A stretch of 64,000 nt of DNA, taken from Cavia porcellus (lineage: Eukaryota; Chordata; Mammalia; Rodentia; Caviidae). The stretch spans positions 19,373,501-19,437,500 of the forward strand of contig NW_026947492.1 in NCBI RefSeq assembly GCF_034190915.1. Reading direction: 5' to 3'. The number at the start of each line of letters is the position of its first letter. Position 1 is the stretch's first letter. Position numbers and translations under genes: made by a program. The notes under the pieces were generated by a model that had not been told where the DNA came from, did not search any database, and saw only the letters and a list, made by a program, of their open reading frames with translations. This document shows positions 11,874-23,662 of the stretch, piece after piece.

Positions 11874-14800
11874 CCGCGGACTTCTGATTTCAGTTCTTGC
11901 AGTAAGGGTCATGGGAACTGTCGGCTTCCTTTCATCTTCTCTTTAAGATTCTGCAGTTTCACCACTGTGTCCTGAAGCTGGAGGTCTGTTTTGTTGGACT
12001 CTTTCTTTTCAATTCTTCAGCCCTTGGGGCCCTCTGAAGCCCAGCTTCGGCTGTGGGAAGTTTTCCTTCTGTCGCGTCCCTGTTCATTACCTCTTTCTTG
12101 CCTGCTGTCGCTTCCACCACCCAGAGCAGTGTGGCAAGTGGCAGCTTATTGTTGGGCTTGCTGCTTGGAGTCTGGGATCTAGCGAGGACCATGGCCAACT
12201 CACGGCACCAACTTGGGCAAGCTTCCTCCTTCGTCCAGCGGAGAAGTCAGCCCCAGTCCTGCGCAGGACCTTTCTCACGTCCTCTGATGGTCAGCTCCAG
12301 AGCCTTGAGTCCCCACTCCCCCTGGCTCAGGAAGCAGCGGTCAGTTTCTGAGCAGAGAGCACACTGAGGTGGAGATCAGGGCGGCAACAGCAGCAGCCTC
12401 CCACCGTGGCCTGGCCCTGTGTCTTCCATCTCTCCTGCATCCCGTGTACCCTTCTGGGGACTTCTCTCCTTGACATTCCGGGTCATTCTGAAGTGGTCTC
12501 CTCACTTCTTCCTCCCCCTCTGCCCACTGCTGTTCCCCTCACTGCTCAGCTCACCACACACCCTGCTTCTGTTAGGAACAATCCTGACCATGCAAGCAGC
12601 CCCTTAAGGGAGATCCTTATCTCCCACTCTGAACTCCAGGACAAAGAGATGGCAGACTGCTCTTCCTCCTGCCCCAAAGCAGAGGCAGCCACACCCTCAA
12701 AAGAGAAGAAAGCACAGAGGGCCTGCAGGTGGCAAGGATCTGCCCCAGCCTTGGCAAACTTGGGCTCTGGGGGAGTCATTTTGGATGAGGATCTCCTTGT
12801 GGTGACATGTGCCACTAAACCCCCCTGCCTACCTGGAGCAACCTGCTCTAGACAGAACCTTCAAGCCTAGGAGTTAAGATTCTGGGTTCCTTTTCCCTGG
12901 GCAGCCTGACCCTGGAAGATCCAAAGTAACAAGTCCTCGAGTCCCAGGAGAGGGGTAGCTGTTCTAAATCGGAGCATCTTAATTGGTCCCTGAGGGCCAC
13001 TGTGCAAAAGTCTTCTCCCCATCTTTTACTCTCTGATCCTTGCCCTGGGGTGACAAGTCAGGTCCATCTTATAGGAGAAAAAAGAAGGGGACATAGAGGC
13101 ACAGCCTTGAACTCCAAATCCACAAAGACTGCTGAAGTTAAGGCACTTTCTTTTCCAGCTATGACAGGAAATGAATTGTCATTGCAAAAGTCCCAGGGTT
13201 ACGGTTCCTTGGGAGTCACAGTTTTCAGTCGAGTTGTTAGTCCTCAAATATTCTGTTGCTAATAGGAAACACTTCTCCTTTGTGCCTGAGTGTAACTGGA
13301 AGGTGCAGTGTAGACTAAAGCTTTCCTTAGCAGAAGCCAGAGAACTGTAGACCCCTTCCCAAGGCTGGGGGTTGAAGGAGCGGGAGCTGGCAGGAAGTAG
13401 CCAGGAGCGGGTAGGAGGTGGGACACAGCCTGCGTGCCCTGTCCTTTGGTCTGATTGCTGCCTAACTGCTGCCTGCTTTGGAAGCTCTGAGCAATAACTC
13501 TTTGGTGACCTGCTAAGATGTCATCATTGGCTGCCCAAAGCCTCTGAAAGGAAGATGTCCAGGAAAAAGTCTCTACAAAAAGACAAAAGCTAGAAGTTAG
13601 GAAGATATGTCTGGAAGGGGACCCTGGCACAGGCTGGAGTGCCCTGCCTTGTACAAATGACTGTTGTCAACTGGGCAGGCTTTCCAAAGAGACAGCCAGG
13701 TGTCTCTTCTCTTGTGAGTCACAGAGGACTTTGTTCTAGAGCAGAAACTTTGTTTCTGCAGCTATGGTGCTCGCTGGAGAGCCATGGATGAGGTGGGAGA
13801 TAAAGCCACATGGAGACAGCTCAGAGGGCAGGCTGACCACCTGTCCCATCCCACCCACCCCAGCTGTGCCCCCTGCAGGGCAGGGTCCAGGCACTAGTGA
13901 ATCAGAGACCCAGCCCTGCACAGGTCAGGGTCAGGGCCACTGTGGCAGTGCGTCTGGTCCTACACAGCAAAGACACGGGATTGGCTTGGGCTCCCAATTA
14001 CATGTCGCCTCAGACGCAGTCTCCAACAGACAGCGCCACCATTCCATGTCCGGTTTTTAAATTCGCTCTTTCCCTTCCTAACTGAACACACAGTCCAGTG
14101 AGTCTGCGGGAGACTCAGGATTCGCCTGGATCAGGGCGTGCCACGCTTCCATGTTTGTCTTCCTACTTCTTATTGCTGGTATTAGCACTGTCCCTTCTCT
14201 CTGTCCCATTCACTCATTTTTTTAAAATGAATTAATAACAAAGTGCAATTAAATTCTTTAAACAAATTCAGAACAACACTTCTGCACCAGGACCAACACA
14301 AGGAACCGTAGCGTTGAAGCAGCCCCCTGGGAAAAGGTGCAGGGTCTACACTTCAGCTGTGTACAGCAGCCCTCAGGTGACACCAAGAAGCTGTAGTGAT
14401 GATGTCCATGTAGAACAATTCTTGGAAATTCAGGCCATGTGAAAATCAAAGGACAGCCTAGTGAGGGGCCCGGCCAAATCGGCAGCTTGTCATCATCAGC
14501 TGTGACTTTTCTACTGTCTAAAGCCTCGTCCCTCCTCTGGTGTTTCCTGCCTTTGCCCTTAAACGTTCAGACTCTGGCATTAAGCTGTAACATTTGGCAA
14601 TGCTCTCAACTGCTCTGAACCTCAGTGTTCCCGTCTAAGAATGGGAGCAACCACAATGCCAACTCCACGTGGTCGATGAGCAAAGTACACGAGGCCATGG
14701 AGCATGGAGCATGCGTGTCACAGTGCTCGGTGTGTGGGGAGGGCCTCCGAAGTGGAGCTGGTTTTCATCCTGCCTTACTGTCTGGATACCATCAAAATTC

Positions 14801-16799
14801 ACCCCAGGGAGAGGGACTAACAAACTCGTTCCCACTGGGGCCTAAATCGCTGTTAGGATTGAAAGGGTTATCCCTCTCGGCCTTGTTTATTTGGTCTACA
14901 TCCTAATAGTAAGCCAAGGAAATTGAATTGCAACTGTGCGGTATGTACTTTCAGGCTCCATCCCTGTGAAGTCATATTGCACATGCTCACGCCCCCATCA
15001 AGGGAGAAGCCAGACAGAGCCACAATCTCGAGTCCTGGCGAGCTTAGGGGGTCACTGGGCAAGACGGGACATGAGACCAGCAGGAGACTCTCTATAACAG
15101 AGAAGCAGGCGTAATGACCAATCCTGCCACTGTCTCTGCTATAAGCATGGGTGGAAAGGAAGGTGCAGGGAGGCTTCATGGGAGAATAGGGTTTGGAGCA
15201 CAGTTTTGGAGAGGGAAAACCAGTGTGAGTGTGGTCCTGGACTGTGCCACGCTGAACTGGTGGGCAAGAAAAACAGCGAAGGCCTGGAGGACAGAGTGGT
15301 GTGTCTGTCCAGCTGGGTCCCAGGATGGACTCACTGCCCCGTATCACTTCCTCTCAAGTCATGGCTATCACCTACCTTCCCTGGCAGGGGACTTTCTTCA
15401 GGGCAGGAGCACAGAGCCGCTGCGCCTGCCCTCATTCCGGCAGTAGTGGGGACCGAGGGTGGACGGGGGCACAGCCAGGCAGTCTTCCGATCCGCAGCTG
15501 ATCACGTGGCTCCACCCCTGCCTCTCTTTTTCTTACAAGCATCACCTGGACCACCTCAAAAACCCCAGGGAAGGTCACCCATTCCCTGGGGACACATAGA
15601 CTTCTGATGACAGAGCCAACTAACCTAGAGACCATTTTCTCCCACAGCTCTGACTCTTGGTCATTTTGTTTTTTCCTGGAGGTGAGATTTAAAAATTGGG
15701 GTGGAGTATTGTCCAGCCAAAGAATATGGTTCCATCCTTCTCAGAGAGGAGAGGGACCTAGCTGATGTTTTAGAAGAATCTGGGATCATCGCAGAAGATG
15801 GACCGGCTGGGCTTCCCAGTCGCTTGTCTCTGTGGACCCACCCTGTCCAGTTCCTCTCACCTATACTTCCCCAGCCCCCATGTCTGCTTCCCTACCTCTC
15901 CCCTGTTCCCAGGGAGCACCCTGTGCCAGTACAGGGGTGAGGAGAGAGAGGCAGACAGGGCAGCAGGCGGAGCTGCCTGGCTCCTCTCCTGGAGGATCCC
16001 CAGCGTCCGAGCTGTTTGTCTGTCTGTCTCTGTTGAGTTGTGAGCCTCAGGGGCCGGGTCTGGGTTGTTTTCTCAGCTCAGCTCCTGAGCAGCGGCTGCT
16101 GTCAGCTCTCGACAAATAATAATAAACCTGGGAATCAGGTTTGTCGAGGGGGACTTCAGTCCCTGGGTTCATTTTTAGATTTGTTTCTCTACGTGTATGT
16201 GCAGACAAGGGAGCACGTGATGGTGTCTCGGGGGACCAGACTGAGCCTCCTGGGAGGATCCGCCCTGCCTGCCACCCCATGGAAGAGCTCGCGGGCCCCC
16301 TTCTGTCCCTGAGTCGTCCGGGTGTTTAGGAGAAATGACAAACAATTGAATAGAAGCCTCAGGTCGTCTCCCTGACCTGTGCCTACCACCTCTCCCACTC
16401 GTGCTGTCTGGAAAGCCAGGAAGGGGCACGGGGATGAGGAAGACAGGACAGACCCCCTTTCTGGGTCAGACAGTTGTCGAGTGGTGGACAGGATCTGAAG
16501 CAAGAGGCCTGAGAGAGGACAGCGGCTGGAAACCCCCAGCTTCTGGTTTTGGGGCACAATAAGTTGTGGGGCCTCTTGGAAGGGAAAAAGACTGTAAGTC
16601 AAACTTAATGGTAAAAGCAGCGCAGTTCTGGGTGAGGGTAAGTTTAAAACACCAACTGTGCCCTTCTGGGACAGAGCAGTGCCCACTGTTCTGCAGACTG
16701 AGCCCATCTGAGGTCACCACTGCCACCCAGGCCCCTGGCAGGGGACAGTGCAGACCACCTCCCTGTGAGGAGGATGCAGGCTGATTCCCCTTAGAGCCA

Positions 16800-17110
16800 A
16801 CAAGGTATTTTTTTTTTCTGTTTGTTTTATTTTGTTTAAAGGAACCAAAGGGGGGGAAATTGCCGAGTTATAAAGTGCTTAAAGAAGAGGTAAGAATCTT
16901 CATCAAAATGCTAAAAGCTGGAGGGGGAGAGTAATGTGAAAACTCTTGCCTGCTATTTATGGGATTGATTCTCAGATCAAGAAGAAGCAAGCAGTTGGAT
17001 GAAAGGAATTATTGTTAAGCTCCTCGGTAGGAAGATCTAATGGACAATTGCCACTATCGGGGAGAATTAAATTGCTGTTTCAGTTTGTAAAATATCTCAG
17101 CAGCTTTTCA
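16800..17110. promoter_or_regulatory. Candidate conserved non-coding block
   Basis: Non-repetitive stretch with GAGTTATAAAGTGC, GGGATTGATTC, GGAATTATTGTTAAGC, GACAATTGCC and GAGAATTAAATTGC. The flanks are GC-richer unique DNA. Confidence 0.35.
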
Positions 17111-17620
17111 AAGCCAACGAAGGTGCGACAGCCAGGTGGGGAGGCGAGTGGGGCTCTTCCACTGTCTGGTCCTGGTACGTAGAAGCAGGAAGCCGAGCCA
17201 AGGCTCAGGACCGGGTCCACGCGTTCACAGCAGATCGCAGAAGAGTCGAGCTGCAGGGGAAAGGCAGGAAGGCAGTAGCCCTAGAACTCTGGGCTCCGAG
17301 ACACCAAGGCACCCATGAGTCAGGGCTCTAGGCCAGTTAGCAACCAGGCAAAACGGCAGGGATCCTCTCTGGCAAACCCGGCCAGGCTGGCGTTCAAGGG
17401 AGACTAGTTCTGCTCCTGGAGGAAGGAGGGGCCATGGATGAAGGTGGGTCTGTGATTACAGGTGCCCTGCTCTTAACTGGAAGCAGAGTTCTATCCCCAA
17501 AAACTTCGGAGACAGATGTTCCACTGTCTGTGATCACTGAGCCTCCCCTGCATAAACACACACTAAACTGCAGACATCCCTCTCATACACACACCCCAGA
17601 ACTGGTCTCTGGAGGAATCA

Positions 17621-17896
17621 TGTGCTCATCTCTAGGCTGGTTCATAAACGGGTATGCATAAATGACCTCCCTGCCATCCACATAGGAACGTGATATTCCA
17701 GATAAAGAGCAAGCAGTAACACAGCCGTGGGGGCGGAGAAAGGGAAAGAGGGGCGATCCTTGAAAATAGGGCCACAGCGGGTTTTTGAACAAGTTTGTGC
17801 TCATCTCCAGGCGGGGTCCTAAATGAGTGTGCATAAGTGACCTGTGTCCTCATCTACATGGGGACATGCTATTCCAGATAAAGAGCAGGCAGTAAA
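17621..17896. repeat. Local direct duplication of about 100 bases
   Basis: Segment 17621-17720 and segment 17796-17896 share TGTGCTCATCT, GCATAA-TGACCT, ATATTCCAG/CTATTCCAG and GATAAAGAGCA-GCAGTAA in the same order, roughly 75-80 percent alike by eye, offset by 175-176 bases. The 75 bases between them do not resemble the left flank. Confidence 0.85.
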
Positions 17897-19036
17897 ATGG
17901 CCTGGAGGGTGGAGGAGGGATGGATGTGGAGGCGCTTGGCCTCAGGGCTGCAGGCCACGCCTCGGGTTGGGGAGCAGGGAGGGTGTATGTTACCCTTCCC
18001 AAAGCCTGTTCCCTCCATGCGGCAGTTCAGAGCTGATGAAGGAGAAGAGGGGTTTTCACATCTCCCAAAGGAGTCCTTGCCACAGCTCAGGTTGGCGCCC
18101 ACTCTGCCCCTTGCTGCTCCCTGGAGACCAGTGTCATCATATACCAGGGCCTGATCTGGCACCACCTTCCAATAGGCATCCCACAAAGCAGAAAGTGACC
18201 GTTGGTTTTGAGAGCTGTGGTGGCCAGTGGTCTGGGCTGTCATCTCTCCTTGTTGCTGAAGTCAGGAGAGAATTACGTTCCACTGTTTCAGACAGGAGCC
18301 CAGAGGGCACTAGGAAGGTGGTCCTCCTGGATGTGACATCTTGCAGGGGCTTGGGCTCTGGGTGAGGTGCAGTGTGTCCTGGGACCCAGTAATGGTGCAG
18401 CTCATTCCTGACCCTTAGCCAGGTAGGCTAAGGACACACACACACTGGCGTCAGACCTGAGTTCAAATCCAGCTCTTTTCCTCTCCCAACTCTTCCCTTG
18501 ATAACACAGACATAGGTGTGGTCTGCAGCCCTCAGGCCCCACTTGAGCCCTGCTTGACTGCATGAGAGAGAGACTGAGACAGAGACAGAGACAGAGATCC
18601 ACACACAGAGAAAGAAGGTACAGAGGAACTGGACCCCATGGTCCTTCCTGGGCCATGGTCCTTCTTCCCGCCCTCCCTCACTGGCATAGTGTCTGGCGAG
18701 GTGTGCCATGCAACAGATTCCCAGAGTACCTGACTGTCTTCTCACCCTTCCTTAGCCCCCCACCAAGGACCCTTCACTTTCTCCGCCTTGTAAAACATTT
18801 CAACCAGAGAAACTGATTTGGGGGTGAAAGCCCTGCTCATATTTGAGTCAGTCTGCCGTGTATTCTCTGTCCACTCTCTTCTCCTCCATCCCCACCCCCT
18901 AACTGGCCTCACCCTTGTCCCCCAGTTCTCAGCATTGACTCGAGGCACCCAGCCAAGGGGGGCCCGTGGTGTCCCTGTAAACGCTCAGCTCTCAGCCTGT
19001 GAATTCTGGCCTTGCGTGGGCTCTGCAAGAGACCTG

Positions 19037-19043
19037 TGGTGTG

Positions 19044-19081
<38 letters not shown>
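19037..19081. repeat. (TG)n microsatellite
   Basis: GT run of about 22 units with one GC interruption near the left end. Confidence 0.97.
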
Positions 19082-19199
19082 CGCAAGGCGCATCCACACG
19101 CCTGCATTTCTTTAGATAAATCCACAGAGTCACATGAAATCAGTGACAGGTTGACACCGTTATTTCAAGATTCATCGCACTGAGTTGCCAGCAGAGGAG

Positions 19200-19445
19200 A
19201 CCTAGCCAACTCCTTCCCACCAACAACACTTTTTTTCCAGGCATAATTTATAGCACTGGGGTGAATTTGTTTCCAAAAGATGAATATCACACTATCAGCA
19301 ACAGCTGCCTCTCATTTTTATTTGTTTTTAAATTTGACTCAAAGTCCAATTCTCCATACACATCTGAAGCTGTAAATCCTAAGGCGACTGATTACATGAT
19401 TTAGTAAACAGGTTATATTATATAATGCAATTAAAGAGGGCCCTG
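19200..19445. promoter_or_regulatory. Candidate conserved non-coding block
   Basis: AT-rich unique sequence with GCATAATTTATAGC, a TTTTTATTTG run, CTGATTACATGATTTAG and GCAATTAAAGAGG. No known repeat landmarks. Confidence 0.35.
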
Positions 19446-20005
19446 CCACACCACCTACAGGCTGTTTCTGGGAAGGGCACAGGACGAAGTTTGCCAGGAA
19501 AGAAAAAGAAAGGGGATTTCACCCTGGCTTAGGTGACTGCCCCAGAAGGGGTTAAAGCCAGCCAGCTTACTAATGCAGCTTTTTGGTCCCTCCTGCTGAG
19601 TTCACTGTGTTATTTCAGCCTCATGCAAAGCTGTCAGAACCTTGCTTGGGCAGCTGTGTAAAGGGGATGGCTGGGGAATGGGGTAGAGGGGCTGCCTTGG
19701 GTAGTCTGGCTGAACCTGGAGACCCTTCCCCAGTTGCAAAAGAGCCAAGACCAGAGCAAGAGCAGAGAAGAGGTGGCTGGTCTTCAGAAAGAAGCTGTAT
19801 CTAACAGTTGGCAGCCAATTCAACAGGCATGCGTGGAGTGCTAACTGTGGGCAGACTTTCAGGGTGTGCTGGGGAAATCCTTTCATTCTGCAACGCATGA
19901 GAGAGACCTATATGGGCCACAGTGGAGTGGCAGATTCTGCTGGGTGTGGAATCCAGCCTTGGGACCCTAAACGCAGGCTGTAACTTGGGATTCAAAGCTG
20001 GGGGT

Positions 20006-20100
20006 GGGCTGGGGATATAGCTCAGTGGCACAGCACCTGCTTGGCAGGCATGAGGTCGTGAGTTAGATCCCAGAACGAAAGGAAAAAGAAAAAAGAAAGC
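20006..20100 (+). mobile_element. ID-type SINE, diverged
   Basis: GGGCTGGGGATATAGCTCAG is followed by a CTTGGCAGGCATGAGGTCGTG arm (19-21 bases, tRNA-like), GAGTTAGATCCCAG and an A/G-rich tail. Older than the ATCGGTACC copies. Confidence 0.85.
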
Positions 20101-20220
20101 TGAGAGTGACCTCCTGGTCCTCTTGTCCATCTGAGTTCCCAGATGAGGACTTGAGACCCTGTCCTGTCATGAGGCTTCATAGCCTCTACTTCCAGTGAGG
20201 GAGAGGGGTTGTGAAAGCAC

Positions 20221-20272
<52 letters not shown>
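20221..20272. repeat. (TG)n microsatellite
   Basis: About 25 GT units, pure after an initial GC. Confidence 0.97.
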
Positions 20273-20273
<1 letters not shown>

Positions 20274-20417
20274 GGGGTAGCAGAAGGACTCTGAGGGGAA
20301 GCAAAGAGAAAGAGAGGGAGGAAGAGAGCCCAGAACTACTCTTTTAACCCCTGTCCTCAACTGCAATACTCCTGGGATGCATTGGAATCTTGGGCCTCAA
20401 GGATTCCTGCTTTTCCA

Positions 20418-20452
20418 GGAATTTTTCTTTTTCTTTTTCTTTTTCTTTTTCT
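20418..20452. repeat. (TTTTTC)n tract
   Basis: Five to six units of a six-base T/C repeat, 50 bases left of an ID element. Confidence 0.9.
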
Positions 20453-20501
20453 GAGAGTGCGTAACATTGCAGAAAACCAGTCCCTACAGATAGGAGACTC
20501 A

Positions 20502-20621
20502 CTTTTCTTTTTTTTTTTTCTTTTTTTGGTCTTTTTCCTTTTTATCGGTACCAGGGATCAAACTCACGACTGCCTGCTTACAAGGCAGACGCTTATGCTG
20601 CTGAGCTAAATCCCCAGCCCC
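20502..20621 (-). mobile_element. ID-type SINE with target-site duplication
   Basis: This is the reverse complement of the ID consensus: a poly-T start, TTTTTATCGGTACCAGGGAT, and an end at AAATCCCCAGCCCC. The flanks GAGACTCACTTTTCT (20494-20508) and GAGACTCAGTTTTCT (20622-20636) match at 14 of 15 bases, marking a fairly recent insertion. Confidence 0.92.
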
Positions 20622-20954
20622 GAGACTCAGTTTTCTAGGAAAGACACGGACAAGAAATTGGAAGGGGAGAGACTCTAGGTGAAGAGCACAGCACTCAGGA
20701 CTCAGGGTGGAAGGGTCCCCTCCCCCTGTCCTGTGCCAGCCCAGGCTACAGTTTGGAGCCAGGTGGTGGGGCAGTGGGAAGCTGGGCCCTTCCCACCTTC
20801 TGGTATCCCAGTTCCGGATACAGTTTAGTGGCAGCAAGGACCAGGGGCCAGGGACAAATTCTATTGGGCCTCCTGTCCACACAGCCCCCAATTAGACTTT
20901 GTTTTTCATCCTTAAGGCCCTGAGCCCCTAACCCCTGCACCCTGGCCCAATTAC

Positions 20955-21072
20955 TGCCCGGCAGCATTAACCCCTTGGTGCTCTAGGCTGTTAATGGAAT
21001 GTTAATTGGTCTAATGGGTTTCATGTCAACAAGTCCTAATGAGCTCCTTCTAACGAGCTTGGCATTTTTTTT
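20955..21072. promoter_or_regulatory. Candidate conserved non-coding block, TTAAT/CTAAT-rich
   Basis: Within about 100 bases: GCATTAACC, GTTAATGG, GTTAATTGG, CTAATGGG, CCTAATGAGC and CTAACGAGC. Unique sequence between GC-rich flanks. Confidence 0.35.
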
Positions 21073-21955
21073 TCCTAAGCCTGTTTGTCAACATGCTGGC
21101 GTTCAGGTCCTCACGGAGCAGGCTGGGGGGAGCTGAAGCTGAGGGGACAGAGCGGGATGGGTGTCCCTGAAGTGTACACAGCTGTTTCCGAAAGAGGTCT
21201 CCTCTTGTGCCCCTCATCCACTTCGAGTCCCTCAAGGCCTCAGAGTCTAAAATGTCATCTTCAACTTCTCTGAATGACAATATCAGTGACACAAATTATT
21301 TCCTCTTGGATATCAGTGTGGAGCTGGGTGTTGCATCAGTTTCTTTTTTCTCCCTCCTAAGCTGTCATATAATAAAGGTTTTCAGCACTTTTAGCCTGCC
21401 CTGAATGGGGCACTTGCTCCCGGTAAATGTACCTTATGTGCCCTCCATTTGCAGCCTTGGCTCTGCTCCCTGAATGCCATGGTATCTGGTGACAGAAGCC
21501 CAGGGCCCCTGGCCACAGCTACGGCCTCCTGGGGTCCCTAACAAAAGCGCAGGCAATCAGCCTTCCGTTCCTGCTCCCAAAGAAAGTGCACCAAGACCAG
21601 GTCTTCCCCAAGGGCCGGGACCCCCCTATTGCCTAGGGCCTTCTGCCCAGGCCCTAGAGCCTCAGCCAAGCCCCTGGCAGGATCATCAAACCCCTGGAGT
21701 CCTTTCCAGCATGGTTGCATGCGCCCCCCAGGGAGGACTGAGCAGGACAGGGTTCGTGTGCGGGCGGAGGGTGAATGAACACAGCCAGCTTCCAGCGTGG
21801 GTGCAGCTGATCTCCCCAGTGTCAAGTTGCCAGAGGCTTCCATGCCCCGCTGAGCAGATAAAGAAACCTAAGCCCCTGCTGAAAAGGCCTCCTGTTCTCC
21901 CGCAGGAGAAGACCTTGGAGGGCATTGGGGCAGTGGCCTTGTGGCCTGTGGTGAC

Positions 21956-21973
21956 GGGGGGGGGGGGGGGGGG
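21956..21973. repeat. (G)18 homopolymer
   Basis: Eighteen G in a row, then CAGGGG. Length is prone to polymerase slippage and sequencing error. Confidence 0.9.
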
Positions 21974-22671
21974 CAGGGGCCATCTGGAGCTTCAGAAAAG
22001 TCCTCTTGCTCCTCTGCCCAGGCAGAGCTGGTTCTGACCCCGTCATAGCTCAGCAGGCTGCAGACTAACAAGGGTCTCCGCCTGGCGGATGGCTGTCTCT
22101 GGGTGCAGACCACTCAAGGGTCCCTGCCGCCCCCAGACAGGGCAGCCATGATGCTTAAGGGCAGGGTCTCCAAACTGACCCTGCCTCCCATTCATTTCCC
22201 AGTGAACAAAAGAATGGATTACAGACTCTCTGTTTAGTCCACATCCTCTTCATTGCATTTCTTTGCTTTGCCTTCAGTACGGATTTCTCATTTACAGAAT
22301 GAAATTACCAAAAGCCCCAAGCTCAGGGTTTTAGGGAACCAGTGGCCCCAAAAAGAGGGGTGAAAAACCTTCCTAAATGCGGCTCCAGGCCTAACTCTGC
22401 CCCGAGGCTCCCTCTTCTGGAAGCTTTTAGAACTGCAGCCTTTCAGGTTTCCTACCCAATGAGCGTCTAGGATTGGTGCTCTGGGGAAGGGACCTAGAAT
22501 CATGATCCTGTCTCCATCCAACAAAGGGGAAAGGTCGTAGTTAACACACCTCCGAATCATCCATGGTTCCTCTCTTCTCTCAGGGCCCAAAGGGTGCGAT
22601 TCCACACCCATCTGAATATCTCTAAGTCTTAACTCTGGAATTTCTAATGTCTCAAGGAATCTGTACTTGGA

Positions 22672-22757
22672 CTGCGGGGGTAGCTCAGTGGTGCAATGCT
22701 TGCCTCAAAGACTCAAGGGGACCCTGGGTACAGTCCTTGGTACTGAAAAAAAAACAC
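22672..22757 (+). mobile_element. ID-type SINE, diverged
   Basis: GCGGGGGTAGCTCAGTGGTG, TGCTTGCCTC, GGGTACAGTCCTTGGTACTG and an A-rich tail follow the ID order with many substitutions. Confidence 0.75.
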
Positions 22758-23616
22758 TTTTCTCCTTTTCTTCCAGTATGGAAGCCCCTGAGTGAAGATA
22801 AGACTTCACACTGGTAATTTGCCTGCCTGAGGGGGAGACTGTCTGCCTCCTCTCACGGCTCTCTACTGAGCCCCTGTGCAACAGAGAAAGTCTGGATCTC
22901 AGTGTCTGTAGTGCATAAGATGGGTGACATCTTGGCTGCTTCTATCACAGAGTGTCCTGCTGGCCCGTCTCCTGAGGTCAGCCCTGTGTAAGGAGAGGCC
23001 CAGGCCAAGGCTAGCAGGACTGCCCCACACAGGAAAAGCCGCCACACACTCCGCCACACCCACCCGGCCTTCTTCTTTCCTGCAGATTGTCACCTCCCTC
23101 TAGCAACCACACTCTGGAGAGAAGACCTGGCTTCATTCCTCCAGCCTGCCTCAGCTCCTCGCACCATTCCCCGTACACAACTGAGATGTGATAAATATCT
23201 CCTGAATGAAACGTGAATCCCATTGGTTCATGTGTGCACTTGAGAACCAAGCGGGCCTAGTACTTTGGAAGCTCAGGTCAGGCTAGGTCGGAGATTTCCT
23301 CACCTCTCTGAAAACAGCGAAGAGAACATCTTACGCACATGCACATGTCCTGCACCCCAGAGCATTCTCCAGCAGTGATGGGCCACCCTCTATCAGCAGG
23401 TAGCTGTGGTTTCCGGCTCTAACTACGGCAGGGCATCTGCTGTAGCTCAGTGGTGCTCAGGGCATTGTGTTTCCTTGGGTGGGACTGCCAAGCTGTCTCC
23501 ATTTACAGAACCACATTCTGGTTCAGGAAGAAACTTCGAGGCCCCGTGGGGGCAGCTCACTTACTGATTGTGTGGTGGGATGTGATGCAGTGAAGCAGAC
23601 ATGGAACACATGCACG

Positions 23617-23617
23617 C

Positions 23618-23662
<45 letters not shown>
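23617..23662. repeat. (CA)n microsatellite
   Basis: About 22 CA units, pure. Confidence 0.97.

Noticed and set aside
16189..16707. Minus-strand open frame of 172 codons
   Set aside because: Composition is typical of GC-rich intron. It overlaps several other open frames and has no motif or conservation signal that can be judged by eye.
17844..18365. Plus-strand open frame of 173 codons
   Set aside because: It begins inside the second copy of the local duplication and has no protein-like domain; minus-strand frames are equally open.
21474..22037. Open frame of 187 codons, Pro/Gln/Gly-rich
   Set aside because: The region is GC-rich, so stops are rare; frames on the opposite strand are also open, and the C-terminal part reads through an 18-G homopolymer. 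No family resemblance.
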